Shown here: positions 16,835 to 25,884 of the stretch, piece after piece
Position numbering within the stretch: position 1 is the stretch's first letter
How the letters are laid out: each line of letters opens with the position of its first letter
Origin: Cohnella fermenti
Lineage (GTDB): Bacteria; Bacillota; Bacilli; Paenibacillales; Paenibacillaceae
Reading direction: 5' to 3'
NCBI RefSeq assembly: GCF_004801405.1
Contig: NZ_SSOB01000048.1
Location: forward strand, 1-64,000
Length of the DNA: 64,000 bases
The notes under the pieces: model-generated
Told to the model about the DNA's origin: nothing
The model's input: the letters and a program-made list of their open reading frames with translations, nothing else
Databases searched by the model: none
Made by a program: the position numbers and the translations under genes

Positions 16835-17374
16835 TTGGATATCCGAGATACCCGCGTCATTATGGACGAGTCGGCCATACGCCGAGCTCTCACCCGGATC
16901 GCCCATGAGATCGTGGAGAGGAACAAAGGAATCGAAGGCTGCATTCTGGCCGGCATTCGCACGCGCGGCGTCTATCTGGCCCAGCGGATCGCCGAACGCA
17001 TTCTCGAGATCGAAGGCCGACCCGTGCCCGTCGGCGAGGTGGACATCACCCGCTATCGGGACGATCGCCCGCACGAGGCTTCCATTGGAGCGGATAGTTG
17101 CGAGCTGCCGGTGCCGATCAAGGACATGACGGTCATTCTGTGCGACGACGTGCTGTATACCGGGCGGACGATCCGGGCAGCGATGGACGCGATCATGGAT
17201 TGCGGCCGGCCCCAATCGATTCAGCTCGCCGTGCTCGTCGACCGCGGCCATCGCGAGCTTCCGATTCGCCCCGATTACGTGGGGAAGAACGTGCCGACTT
17301 CGCGGCAGGAACAGATTGCGGTCGGCCTCCGGGAATTCGATCGCACCGACGGAGTGACCATTATTCATCCCTGA
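16835..17374 (+). CDS. pyrR: Bifunctional pyr operon attenuator / uracil phosphoribosyltransferase PyrR
   Basis: Predicted 179-residue RNA-binding regulator with uracil phosphoribosyltransferase activity. It shows IMDESAIRRALTRIAHEIVERNKG, GIRTRGVYLA, and the PRPP loop VILCDDVLYTGRTIRAAMD. AAGGAGGG at 16817-16824 is ten bases from TTG 16835, and the resulting length matches B. subtilis PyrR (181). It is the first gene after its own attenuator, so it regulates itself. The frame stays open far upstream through the leader, which is not coding. Confidence 0.93.
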   Translation: MDIRDTRVIMDESAIRRALTRIAHEIVERNKGIEGCILAGIRTRGVYLAQRIAERILEIEGRPVPVGEVDITRYRDDRPHEASIGADSCELPVPIKDMTVILCDDVLYTGRTIRAAMDAIMDCGRPQSIQLAVLVDRGHRELPIRPDYVGKNVPTSRQEQIAVGLREFDRTDGVTIIHP

Positions 17375-17385
17375 CTTAAGGAATA

Positions 17386-17450
17386 CTAAACGGAATTGGA
17401 ATTGAATTGTTCGCCCGTTTAGTGACAAATCGCAGTTATAGTTATACAAT
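17386..17450 (+). promoter_or_regulatory. Inverted repeat and possible internal promoter before pyrC
   Basis: CTAAACGG (17386-17393) and CCGTTTAG (17415-17422) form an 8-bp inverted repeat. The second arm touches GTGACA (17422-17427), which with TACAAT (17445-17450) at 17-base spacing makes a promoter-like pair. It could give pyrC-carAB-pyrFE expression independent of the PyrR leader, or be a relic of a lost gene. No second PyrR loop is visible here. Confidence 0.45.
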
Positions 17451-17531
17451 AAAATGTATAAAGATGCATTGGCGGCAACAATGGGCTATGATGAACGAAG
17501 AAACGGATGCGGCAGAGGAGGACGACTGGCA

Positions 17532-18839
17532 ATGGCAACATGGATTCTGAACGCGCTGGTTGCAAACGAATCGAGCGACAAGCTTGAGACGAAGCACTTG
17601 AGAATAGAGAACGGAGTTATCGCGGAGCTGGCGGACGGCAGCTCCAGCCCCGATACGGCAGGCTGCGATACGATCGACGGGACGGGCAAGCTGCTCTCCC
17701 CCGGATTTATCGACATGCACGTGCATCTGCGCGAGCCGGGCTTCGAGCATAAGGAGACGATCGCCTCCGGCACGCGCTCGGCGGCGAAGGGCGGCTTCAC
17801 GACGATCGCCTGCATGCCGAACACGCGGCCGGTCATCGACACGCCGGATACGGTGAAGCTCGTGCTCGATAAGGCCGATACGGAAGGCGTCGTCAAGGTG
17901 CTGCCTTACGCGGCGATCACGAAGAACGAGCTCGGCCGCGAGCTGACCGACTTCGCCGCGCTGAAGGAAGCCGGCGCGGTCGGCTTCACGGACGACGGAG
18001 TCGGCGTGCAGAACGCGCAGATGATGAAGAACGCGATGGCGCTCGCGAAGTCGCTCGACATGCCGGTTATCGCCCACTGCGAGGATGACACGCTGGTCGA
18101 GGGCGCGGCGGTGACGGAAGGCGCGTTCTCCCGCAAACACGGCCTGAAGGGCATTCCGAACGAGTCCGAAGCGATCCATGTCGGCCGCGACATTCTGCTG
18201 TCGGAAGCGACGGGCGTTCACTACCACATCTGCCACGTCAGCACGGAGCAGTCGGTTCGCCTGATCAAGCTGGGCAAGTCGGTCGGCGTGAACGTAACCG
18301 CGGAAGTGTGCCCGCACCACTTGGTGCTCTCCGACGAAGACATTCCGGATTCGATGGACGCGAATTGGAAGATGAACCCTCCGCTGCGCACGCCGCGCGA
18401 TGTGGAAGCTTGCATTCAGGCGCTGGAGGAAGGGACGATCGACATCATCGTCACCGACCACGCGCCGCACAGCGCGGAGGAGAAAGCGAAGGGAATGGCC
18501 CGCGCTCCGTTCGGAATCGTCGGCTTCGAGACGGCATTCCCGCTGCTCTACACGAAGTTCGTCAAGACGGGACGCTGGACGCTGGACTTCCTGCTGCGCC
18601 GCATGACGAGCGACCCGGCGCGGGTGTTCCGCCTGCCGAGCGGCAAGCTTGAGCCGGGAGCGCCGGCGGACTTGGTGCTGCTCGATCTTGCGAACGAACG
18701 GGAAGTGAATCCCGAGACGTTCCTGACGCAAGGACGCAACACGCCGTTCACCGGCTGGAAGCTGTATGGCTGGCCGACGCTGACCATGGTGAACGGACGG
18801 GTCGTCTGGACGGAAGAGAACGGAATCAGCCAGGCATAA
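17532..18839 (+). CDS. pyrC: Dihydroorotase
   Basis: Predicted 435-residue zinc amidohydrolase that closes carbamoyl-aspartate to dihydroorotate, the third step of pyrimidine synthesis. It has SPGFIDMHVHLREPG with the HxH metal pair, GGFTTIACMPNTRP, HCED, and TDHAPHSAEEK with the metal Asp, as in class I dihydroorotases. AGGAGG at 17516-17521 is ten bases before ATG 17532. The gene that normally precedes it, pyrB, is absent; instead there are 157 non-coding bases after pyrR. Confidence 0.95.
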   Translation: MATWILNALVANESSDKLETKHLRIENGVIAELADGSSSPDTAGCDTIDGTGKLLSPGFIDMHVHLREPGFEHKETIASGTRSAAKGGFTTIACMPNTRPVIDTPDTVKLVLDKADTEGVVKVLPYAAITKNELGRELTDFAALKEAGAVGFTDDGVGVQNAQMMKNAMALAKSLDMPVIAHCEDDTLVEGAAVTEGAFSRKHGLKGIPNESEAIHVGRDILLSEATGVHYHICHVSTEQSVRLIKLGKSVGVNVTAEVCPHHLVLSDEDIPDSMDANWKMNPPLRTPRDVEACIQALEEGTIDIIVTDHAPHSAEEKAKGMARAPFGIVGFETAFPLLYTKFVKTGRWTLDFLLRRMTSDPARVFRLPSGKLEPGAPADLVLLDLANEREVNPETFLTQGRNTPFTGWKLYGWPTLTMVNGRVVWTEENGISQA

Positions 18840-18889
18840 GCGATCGCGGACGGCTGCGATTGCGTACACATACTTAAGGAGGAATCGGG

Positions 18890-20035
18890 ATGCAAGCGAG
18901 ATTGTTACTGGAAGACGGCACCCTCTTCACGGGGAAGGGCTTCGGCGCCGAAGGGGCGTCCTCGGGCGAGGTTGTCTTCAACACCGGAATCACGGGCTAC
19001 CAGGAGGTGCTCTCCGACCCGTCCTACTGCGGTCAGATCGTCACGATGACGTTCCCGCTCATCGGCAACTACGGAATCAACCGGGACGACTTCGAGGCCG
19101 TGCGCCCTTATATTCACGGCTTCGTCGTTCGCCGTCACGAGGACGTGCCGAGCAACTGGCGCGCCCAATATACGCTTGACCACCTGTTCAAGGAATACGG
19201 CATCATCGGCATCAGCGAGATCGACACTCGCATGCTGACGAGGAAGCTCCGCCAGCACGGCACGATGAAGGGCATTCTGTCGACCGGGAACGAGCGCGTC
19301 GAGGAGCTCGCCGAGCGCCTGTCCCTGTCCTCGCTGCTGCGCGACCAAGTCGCCCGCACTTCGACGAAGAGCGTCTTCTCGAGCCCGGGCAGCCGCGAGC
19401 GCATCGTCCTGATCGACTACGGCGCGAAGAGCGGCATCCTGCGCGAGCTGACGCAGCGCGGTTGCGACGTCGTCGTCGTCCCTCACGACACGACCGCCGA
19501 CGAGATTCGCCGCCTGTCGCCGGACGGCATCCAGCTGTCCAACGGCCCCGGGGACCCGAAGGACGTTCCGCATGCGGTCGAGACGATCCGCCAACTGCTC
19601 GGCGAATTCCCGATCTTCGGCATCTGCCTGGGCCACCAACTGTTCGCCCTCGCCTGCGGCGCGGATACCGACAAGCTGAAGTTCGGCCACCGCGGCGGCA
19701 ACCATCCGGTGAAGGAGCTCGAATCCGGACGCTGCTTCATCACCTCGCAGAACCACGGCTACACGGTCAAGGACGAGTCGATCGTCGGCACCGAGCTCGA
19801 AGTGACGCACATCAACAACAACGACAAGACGATTGAAGGCTTGAAGCACAAGAAGTTCCCGGCCTTCACGGTGCAGTACCATCCGGAAGCGGCCCCGGGC
19901 CCCTTCGACAACAGCTATCTTTTCGACCGCTTCATTCAGATGATTCGCGAACATAAATCCGCCAATCCGCAGCGTCCCCGTCAGGCGCAATTGGCAGAGA
20001 CGCTGAGAGGAGAACTGCAGTATGCCCAGAAATAA
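18890..20035 (+). CDS. carA: Carbamoyl phosphate synthase small (glutaminase) subunit
   Basis: Predicted 381-residue subunit that hydrolyses glutamine and passes ammonia to CarB. The N-terminal CarA domain (GEVVFNTGITGYQEVLSDPSY) is followed by a class I glutamine amidotransferase domain with GICLGHQL (nucleophile Cys) and YHPEAAPGP (His and Glu). AGGAGG precedes ATG 18890. Its last 14 bases overlap carB, coupling the two subunits. Confidence 0.96.
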   Translation: MQARLLLEDGTLFTGKGFGAEGASSGEVVFNTGITGYQEVLSDPSYCGQIVTMTFPLIGNYGINRDDFEAVRPYIHGFVVRRHEDVPSNWRAQYTLDHLFKEYGIIGISEIDTRMLTRKLRQHGTMKGILSTGNERVEELAERLSLSSLLRDQVARTSTKSVFSSPGSRERIVLIDYGAKSGILRELTQRGCDVVVVPHDTTADEIRRLSPDGIQLSNGPGDPKDVPHAVETIRQLLGEFPIFGICLGHQLFALACGADTDKLKFGHRGGNHPVKELESGRCFITSQNHGYTVKDESIVGTELEVTHINNNDKTIEGLKHKKFPAFTVQYHPEAAPGPFDNSYLFDRFIQMIREHKSANPQRPRQAQLAETLRGELQYAQK

Positions 20036-23000
20036 AGACCTCAAGAAAATTCTCGTTATCGGCTCCGGCCCGATCGTCATCGGACAAGCGGCGGAATTCG
20101 ACTACGCCGGTACGCAAGCTTGCCAAGCGCTTAAGGAAGAGGGACTGGAAGTTGTCCTGATCAACAGCAACCCGGCCACGATCATGACCGACACGAACAT
20201 GGCCGACAAGGTATACATCGAACCGATCAACCTCGAATTCGTCTCCCAGATCATTCGCCAGGAGCGTCCGGACGGCTTGCTTCCGACGCTCGGCGGCCAG
20301 ACCGGCCTGAACATGGCCGTTGAATTGGCTCGCGCCGGCGTTCTCGAGAAGGAGAAGGTGAAGCTGCTCGGCACGCAGTTGACGGCGATCGAGAAGGCCG
20401 AAGACCGCGACCTGTTCCGCGAGCTGATGCGCGAGCTGGAGCAGCCGGTTCCGGAGAGCGACATCGTCACGACGGTTCAAGGAGCCGTAGACTTCGCGAA
20501 CACGATCGGTTATCCGGTTATCGTTCGTCCGGCTTACACGCTGGGCGGAACGGGCGGAGGCATCGTCGGCAACGAGGAAGAGCTGCGCGAGACGGTTGCG
20601 AACGGCATCCGCTACAGCCCGATCGGCCAATGCCTGATCGAGAAGTCGATCGCCGGCATGAAGGAAGTCGAGTACGAGGTTATGCGCGACGCGAACGACA
20701 ACTGTATCGTCGTCTGCAACATGGAGAACCTCGATCCGGTAGGCGTCCATACGGGCGACAGCATCGTTGTGGCTCCGAGCCAGACGCTGTCCGACCGCGA
20801 GTACCAGATGCTCCGCTCGGCATCGCTGAAGATCATCCGCGCCCTGAACATCGAGGGCGGCTGCAACGTCCAATTCGCTCTTGATCCTCAGAGCTACCAA
20901 TACTATGTCATCGAAGTCAATCCGCGCGTCAGCCGCTCGTCGGCGCTCGCCTCGAAGGCGACGGGCTATCCGATCGCCAAGATGGCGGCGAAGATCGCGG
21001 TCGGCTATACGCTTGACGAGATCGTCAACCCGGTTACGGGCCAGACGTATGCCTGCTTCGAGCCGACGCTGGACTACATCGTCAGCAAGATTCCGCGCTG
21101 GCCGTTCGACAAGTTCACGGACGCCAACCGCAAGCTCGGCACGCAGATGAAGGCGACCGGCGAAGTAATGGCCATCGGCCGCACGTTCGAAGAGTCGATC
21201 CATAAGGCGATCCGTTCCCTGGAGATCGGCGTTCACCGACTGCTGCTGAAGGATGCGCACGAGCTGGACGACGAGACGTTGACGACCCGCCTGGCGAAGC
21301 CTGACGACGAGCGCCTGTTCCTCGTTGCCGAAGCGTTCCGCCGCGGCTGGGGATTGCAGAAGATTCAGGACATCACGAACATCGACTGGTGGTTCCTCGA
21401 CAAGCTCGAACGAATCGTCTCCTTCGAGGATACGATCCGCAGAGAGCCCGGCCTGACGCAAGAGACGCTGTACCAAGCGAAGCGCATGGGCTTCACGGAT
21501 CGCGCGATCGCCGAGCTTCGCAAGGAAGGCCAAGGCGCCAGCGCCGCTCATACGGTCGAGGCGGACATTCGCGCGCTGCGCGTTCAGCAAGGCTTGAAGC
21601 CGGTCTATAAGATGGTCGATACGTGCGCGGCCGAGTTCGAAGCGACGACCCCTTACTACTACTCGACCTACGAGACGGAGAACGAAGTGATTCCGAGCAC
21701 GAAGGAGAAGGTTATTGTTCTGGGCTCCGGCCCGATCCGGATCGGCCAGGGCATCGAGTTCGACTATTCGACGGTTCATGCGGTGTGGGCGCTTCGCAAC
21801 GCCGGCTATGAAGCGGTCATTATCAACAACAACCCGGAGACGGTATCGACCGACTTCAACACGTCGGACCGTCTGTACTTCGAGCCGCTCTTCTTCGAAG
21901 ACGTCATGAACGTCATCGAGCAAGAGAAGCCGATCGGCGTCATCGTGCAATTCGGCGGGCAGACGGCGATCAACCTGGCAGGACCGCTCTCCAAGGCAGG
22001 CGTGCGCATTCTCGGAACGTCGCTGGAGAGCATCGACGAAGCGGAAGACCGCAAGAAGTTCGAGGCGCTGCTTCGCAAGCTGAACATCCCGCAGCCGAAG
22101 GGCAGCACGGTCACTTCGGTCGACGAGGCGGTCGGCACGGCTCAGGAGCTTGGCTATCCGGTTCTTGTTCGACCTTCCTACGTCCTCGGCGGACGCGCGA
22201 TGGAGATCGTCTACTCCGACGAAGAATTGCTTGCTTACATGAAGGTAGCTGTGAAAATCAATCCGGAGCATCCGGTTCTGATCGACCGCTACATGCTCGG
22301 CAAAGAGATTGAAGTCGACGCGATCTGCGACGGCGAAACGGTGCTCATCCCGGGCATCATGGAGCATATTGAACGCGCAGGCGTTCACTCCGGCGACTCG
22401 ATCGCGGTCTATCCTCCGCAGACGCTGTCGGAGGACGTCAAGAAGCAAGCGATCGACATCACGACCCGCATCGCGAAGGAACTGAAGACGATCGGTCTGG
22501 TCAACATTCAGTTCGTCGTCTGGCAGGATCAAGTGTACGTTATCGAAGTTAATCCGCGCTCCTCGCGTACGGTGCCGTTCCTGTCCAAGGTCACGAACGT
22601 GCCGATGGCGAACTTGGCGACCCAAGCGATCCTCGGCGTGAAGCTTGGGGACTTGGGCTACAGCGAAGGCCTGTGGCCGGAAGACCAGTACGTCTCCGTC
22701 AAGGTGCCGGTATTCTCCTTCGCGAAGCTTCGCCGCGTCGACCCGACGCTTACTCCGGAGATGAAGTCCACCGGGGAAGTTATGGGTCGCGACCGCTTCT
22801 TCGCCAAGGCGCTGTTCAAGGGCCTTATCGGCTCCGGAATGAAGATTCCGCAATCCGGCTCGATCATCGCGACGATCGCCGACAAGGACAAGGACGAAGC
22901 GATCGAGATTCTGCGCGGCTTCTACCAGCTCGGCTACAAGCTGATGGCGACGGGCGGCACGGCCGACGCGCTCGAGCAGGCGGGCATGCGCGTCAAGCGT

Positions 23001-23240
23001 GTGAACAAGCTGAGCGAGAGCACGCCGAACATTCTCGACCTGATTCGCACCGGCCAAGCGCAATTCGTCGTCAACACGTTGACGAAGGGCAAGACGCCGG
23101 AGCGCGACGGATTCCGCATCCGCCGCGAGGCGGTCGAGAACGGGGTCGTCTGCTTGACCTCGCTGGACACGGTTCGCGCTCTCCTCAACATGCTTGAGGC
23201 ACTTCGCTTCTCCAGCGAACCGATGCCGGTTCTTCAGTAA
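20022..23240 (+). CDS. carB: Carbamoyl phosphate synthase large subunit
   Basis: Predicted 1072-residue enzyme with the two homologous ATP-grasp halves of CarB. Each half begins with an ATP-binding GSGPIVIGQAAEFDYAG or GSGPIRIGQGIEFDYS motif. The C-terminal allosteric domain has a methylglyoxal-synthase-like fold (around LMATGGTADALEQAG). Full length for the family. The start overlaps carA by 14 bases. Codon use is strongly C/G-biased, like its neighbours. Confidence 0.97.
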   Translation: MPRNKDLKKILVIGSGPIVIGQAAEFDYAGTQACQALKEEGLEVVLINSNPATIMTDTNMADKVYIEPINLEFVSQIIRQERPDGLLPTLGGQTGLNMAVELARAGVLEKEKVKLLGTQLTAIEKAEDRDLFRELMRELEQPVPESDIVTTVQGAVDFANTIGYPVIVRPAYTLGGTGGGIVGNEEELRETVANGIRYSPIGQCLIEKSIAGMKEVEYEVMRDANDNCIVVCNMENLDPVGVHTGDSIVVAPSQTLSDREYQMLRSASLKIIRALNIEGGCNVQFALDPQSYQYYVIEVNPRVSRSSALASKATGYPIAKMAAKIAVGYTLDEIVNPVTGQTYACFEPTLDYIVSKIPRWPFDKFTDANRKLGTQMKATGEVMAIGRTFEESIHKAIRSLEIGVHRLLLKDAHELDDETLTTRLAKPDDERLFLVAEAFRRGWGLQKIQDITNIDWWFLDKLERIVSFEDTIRREPGLTQETLYQAKRMGFTDRAIAELRKEGQGASAAHTVEADIRALRVQQGLKPVYKMVDTCAAEFEATTPYYYSTYETENEVIPSTKEKVIVLGSGPIRIGQGIEFDYSTVHAVWALRNAGYEAVIINNNPETVSTDFNTSDRLYFEPLFFEDVMNVIEQEKPIGVIVQFGGQTAINLAGPLSKAGVRILGTSLESIDEAEDRKKFEALLRKLNIPQPKGSTVTSVDEAVGTAQELGYPVLVRPSYVLGGRAMEIVYSDEELLAYMKVAVKINPEHPVLIDRYMLGKEIEVDAICDGETVLIPGIMEHIERAGVHSGDSIAVYPPQTLSEDVKKQAIDITTRIAKELKTIGLVNIQFVVWQDQVYVIEVNPRSSRTVPFLSKVTNVPMANLATQAILGVKLGDLGYSEGLWPEDQYVSVKVPVFSFAKLRRVDPTLTPEMKSTGEVMGRDRFFAKALFKGLIGSGMKIPQSGSIIATIADKDKDEAIEILRGFYQLGYKLMATGGTADALEQAGMRVKRVNKLSESTPNILDLIRTGQAQFVVNTLTKGKTPERDGFRIRREAVENGVVCLTSLDTVRALLNMLEALRFSSEPMPVLQ

Positions 23241-23252
23241 CGATGGTTGTAC

Positions 23253-23291
23253 GCCCGGTCTCCTCCGCCTTCAAGCGGGTGGGGCCCGGGC
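23253..23291 (+). terminator. GC-rich hairpin between carB and pyrF
   Basis: GCCCGG (23253-23258) pairs with CCGGGC (23286-23291), and the interior can extend the stem with mismatches. Only scattered T follow. It is more likely a partial terminator or a processing hairpin than a full stop, because pyrF and pyrE continue in the same direction. Confidence 0.4.
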
Positions 23292-23348
23292 TTCTCTATG
23301 GGCAGGCTGCAAGGAATACACTAAAGCGATCGAAGGAGCGGGATAAAC

Positions 23349-24092
23349 GTGACGACGACCAAGTTATCACCGGAACAGGCGGCAGGGAAAGTCATGGTGG
23401 CGCTGGACAAGCCGGACGCTCGCGCGGCTCTGCTGCTGGCCGAGCAGTTGCAGGGGAGCGGCTGCTGGGCGAAGGTAGGCCTGGAGCTGTTCTACGCGGC
23501 GGGGCCGGACATCATTGGCGAGCTCAAGGCTCGCGGCTTCCGGGTGTTCCTCGATCTTAAGCTGCACGACATCCCGAATACGGTCAAGGGCGGCTCCCGC
23601 AGCATCGCCCGGCTGGGCGTGGACATGTTCAACGTCCACGCGGGGGGCGGCCTCGCGATGATGCAGGCGGCGGTTCAAGGCGTTGAAGACGCCCTCGACG
23701 CGGGCGAGGCGTCGGCGAAGCCGCTTATCATCGCAGTGACCCAGCTTACGAGCACGAACCAGGCGACCTTGAATGACCAGCTTGGCATTCCCGGCACGGT
23801 AGAGGAAGCCGTTCTGCGCTGCGCCCGTCTGACGAAGGATGCCGGTCTCGACGGCGTTGTCGCGTCGCCGCTCGAAGTCGGCGCGATCAAGGCGGCTTGC
23901 GGGTCCACATTCCTCACCGTGACGCCGGGCATCCGGCCGCAGGGAGCGGATATCGGCGACCAGCAGCGGATCACAACGCCTTACGATGCGGTTCAAGGCG
24001 GAACCGACTACCTTGTCATCGGCCGACCGATCACGGGAGCCGCCGACCCGGCCGCCGCTCTGCAAACCATCCTTAAGGAGATGAGCTCATAA
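23349..24092 (+). CDS. pyrF: Orotidine 5'-phosphate decarboxylase
   Basis: Predicted 247-residue TIM-barrel enzyme that converts OMP to UMP. The catalytic DLKLHDIPNTV motif carries the Lys-Asp network, and TPGIRP and YLVIGRPI bind phosphate. AAGGAG at 23333-23338 is ten bases before GTG 23349. This gives about 15 residues more than some homologues before VALDKP; ATG 23393 is a possible shorter start. In B. subtilis, pyrK and pyrD come between carB and pyrF; here they do not. Confidence 0.95.
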   Translation: MTTTKLSPEQAAGKVMVALDKPDARAALLLAEQLQGSGCWAKVGLELFYAAGPDIIGELKARGFRVFLDLKLHDIPNTVKGGSRSIARLGVDMFNVHAGGGLAMMQAAVQGVEDALDAGEASAKPLIIAVTQLTSTNQATLNDQLGIPGTVEEAVLRCARLTKDAGLDGVVASPLEVGAIKAACGSTFLTVTPGIRPQGADIGDQQRITTPYDAVQGGTDYLVIGRPITGAADPAAALQTILKEMSS

Positions 24093-24094
24093 TT

Positions 24095-24742
24095 ATGTCG
24101 ACCCTATCACTTGACCAAGTACCTGCCGAGATCGCCAAGGGCTTGCTGAGCATCGGCGCCGTCGCGCTGCGCCCGCACGAGCCGTTCACATGGACAAGCG
24201 GCATCAAGTCGCCCATCTATTGCGACAACCGTCTGACGATGTCCTATCCGGCCATTCGCGAGCTGATCGCGGAAGGCTTCGCGACGATCATCCGCGAGAA
24301 GTACCCGGATTGCCAGGCGGTTGCCGGCATCGCGACGGGCGGCATTCCGCATGCGGCCTGGGTCGCCCAGAAGCTGAACCTTCCGATGCTGTACGTTCGC
24401 GACAAGGCGAAGGGCCATGGCAAGGCGAATCAGATCGAGGGCCACTTCGAGGCGGGACAGAAGGTTGTCCTGATCGAAGATTTGATCTCCACCGGAGGCA
24501 GCTCCCTGAAGGCGGCGGTAGCGGTTCGCGAAGCCGGCTGCTCGGTGCAGGGGGTCGTCGCGATCTTCACCTACCAGTTCCAGAACGCCCTCGATGCCTT
24601 CGCCGCGGAGAACATCCCGCTCGACACGCTGTCCAACTATACAGCGCTGATTCAGACGGCCGTGAAGTCCGGCGCGATCCGCGAAGAGGACGTCTCCCTG
24701 CTCCAAGCATGGAGGGAGAACCCTTCCGCGTACGGCGCTTAA
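24095..24742 (+). CDS. pyrE: Orotate phosphoribosyltransferase
   Basis: Predicted 215-residue enzyme joining orotate to PRPP to form OMP. It has the PRPP loop VVLIEDLISTGGSSLKAA, the flexible-loop KAKGHGKANQIEG, and a substrate-binding FTWTSGIKSPIYCDNR segment. It starts two bases after the pyrF stop and is the last gene of the operon, with a terminator about 80 bases beyond. Confidence 0.95.
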   Translation: MSTLSLDQVPAEIAKGLLSIGAVALRPHEPFTWTSGIKSPIYCDNRLTMSYPAIRELIAEGFATIIREKYPDCQAVAGIATGGIPHAAWVAQKLNLPMLYVRDKAKGHGKANQIEGHFEAGQKVVLIEDLISTGGSSLKAAVAVREAGCSVQGVVAIFTYQFQNALDAFAAENIPLDTLSNYTALIQTAVKSGAIREEDVSLLQAWRENPSAYGA

Positions 24743-24821
24743 TCGCAGCCGATTCGCCGTGCGGCTCCGATCGGTCGCAGCCCCGATTCCTTGCTGCTGT
24801 TGAGCCCCGTCTGCCGCAACT

Positions 24822-24868
24822 CATCCTCCGAAAGCCTTCTTCGCCGGGCTATTGGAGGATGTTTTTTT
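24822..24868 (+). terminator. Intrinsic terminator of the pyr operon
   Basis: CATCCTCC (24822-24829) pairs with GGAGGATG (24854-24861), and seven T follow at once. Confidence 0.85.
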
Positions 24869-24965
24869 AACATATAAGAATCGATAAGTTATGGGGCAGC
24901 CCATTTAGAATCGTGCGGGAGGGGGGACCGGGCATCTCGCCGGACTCGCCGGATACGAGGAATGT

Positions 24966-25150
24966 ATGTGAAATATCACATTCGAGCGTCGCGATAACGG
25001 GCAGGTTGGACGATTCTATGTGAAAAATAGCCTATATAGAGAAAATACCGGCTTCAGTTGCCGCATGTAGGCTAAAAATCACATAAAACGCCGAGATTGC
25101 GGCTCATTCAAACCGATAAATGTGAAAAACCACATAAAATCGCAAAAGCC
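24966..25150 (+). repeat. Dispersed structured repeat, copy 2 of 3
   Basis: It aligns end to end with the blocks at 16340 and 45655. Parts in order: palindrome TGTGAAATATCACA at 24967-24980; long hairpin with arms 25017-25038 and 25064-25085; and ATGTG/CACAT at 25120-25135. Between the first two lies CGGGCAGGTTGG, also in copy 1. The hairpin arm reads TAGCCTATAT where copy 1 reads TAGCATAAAT, and the opposite arm has changed to match at the inner C-G pair. Confidence 0.75.
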
Positions 25151-25230
25151 GGCGGACTAGGGGGCAAAAGCTGGCGGATCAGAGGACAAAAGCCGGCGGA
25201 TCAGAGGGCAAAAGACGTCGGGGCAGAGGT
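25143..25230 (+). repeat. Tandem repeat of a 22-bp unit, four copies
   Basis: CAAAAG starts at 25143, 25165, 25187 and 25209, exactly 22 bases apart. The following bases (CCGGCGGATCAGAGG with few changes) are conserved between units. The array begins inside the last bases of repeat copy 2, so its first unit may derive from the repeat end. No coding frame is suggested. Confidence 0.8.
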
Positions 25231-25722
25231 GCGAACAGCGTCGGGTGGAACGGTCAGGGCGCGATGTCTCGACCGTCTTTGCTCTGCCGATCGTTCAGGA
25301 TGGGAAGGAGTGGGGAAGCACCCGGCGGCGGTCGGGGGGCGGCGAAGGGCCAAGAGGTTCCTGAGCCGCGGGGAGGAGAGGCATAAGCGCGGAGAAGGGG
25401 GATAGCGCCTTGCCGCATGACGCTGGAGCTGATGGATAGGAGTACAAACGGATACGCTCGCACTCAAAGGACGCCGTTAGGCGTTTTTCTTATTCTCCCG
25501 TTCGCTCAGGAACCCCGCATAGCAGGCATAGTAAGCGCGTGCCATGGCAGGAGCGGCACTATACCGTGTTCTCCGGCCTTAGGCCGCTTCTCCCCTTCGT
25601 TCAGGAGCGGCGGATCTGAGCAGTGGGAGGCGGTCCTGAGTGAACGGGAGAGGAGGCATAATGGAATTGAAGGGGACAAATGGGCTGCGGCGGAGGCCAT
25701 GAAATATATATGTAAATTCCAA
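25231..25722. other. Non-coding stretch before the ssu operon
   Basis: I see no gene here. A frame continuous with ssuD stays open through it but lacks a ribosome site and family-like content. The only structured item is a small hairpin at 25468-25488. Confidence 0.55.
25468..25488 (+). terminator. Small terminator-like hairpin
   Basis: ACGCC (25471-25475) pairs with GGCGT (25480-25484) around a 4-base loop, followed by T. No gene is visible just upstream. Confidence 0.4.
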
Positions 25723-25751
25723 TTGACATACTTGGTAATATTGGGTAGGAT
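25723..25751 (+). promoter_or_regulatory. Probable ssu promoter with CymR-like box
   Basis: TTGACA at 25723-25728 and TAGGAT at 25746-25751 are 17 bases apart. The surrounding AATTCCAATTGACATACTTGG resembles the imperfect dyad bound by the sulfur regulator CymR (ATTCC-N-TTGACT type) in B. subtilis. That fits a sulfonate operon; the match is by eye. Confidence 0.5.
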
Positions 25752-25884
25752 AAATCTCAAGCACAGAGAGAGTCGACCGGGCCGCCGGAGATTCAACGCT
25801 GTCGCGATCGCCTGTACGGATGGGCGGCTGCGGCTTGGCGTTGGATCTTTTTTTTATATCGTCAGAGCAGAAGGGGAGAAAAGA

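Noticed and set aside
19932..23063. 1043-residue open frame on the minus strand across carB
   Set aside because: It is the antisense shadow of a strongly codon-biased GC-rich gene. Its product is Arg/Asp/Leu/Val-rich with no family motif, and carB is unmistakable.
25143..25230. Tandem 22-bp units considered as a CRISPR array
   Set aside because: Units are contiguous with no unique spacers, and no cas genes are in the window.
24743..25722. Riboswitch (S-box/SAM) upstream of ssu
   Set aside because: I looked for the conserved SAM-I core segments and found none; a CymR-like box explains control better.
25417..25884. In-frame extension of ssuD by 156 codons upstream
   Set aside because: The extension has no family-like sequence, crosses the probable promoter and a hairpin, and the best ribosome site is at ATG 25885.
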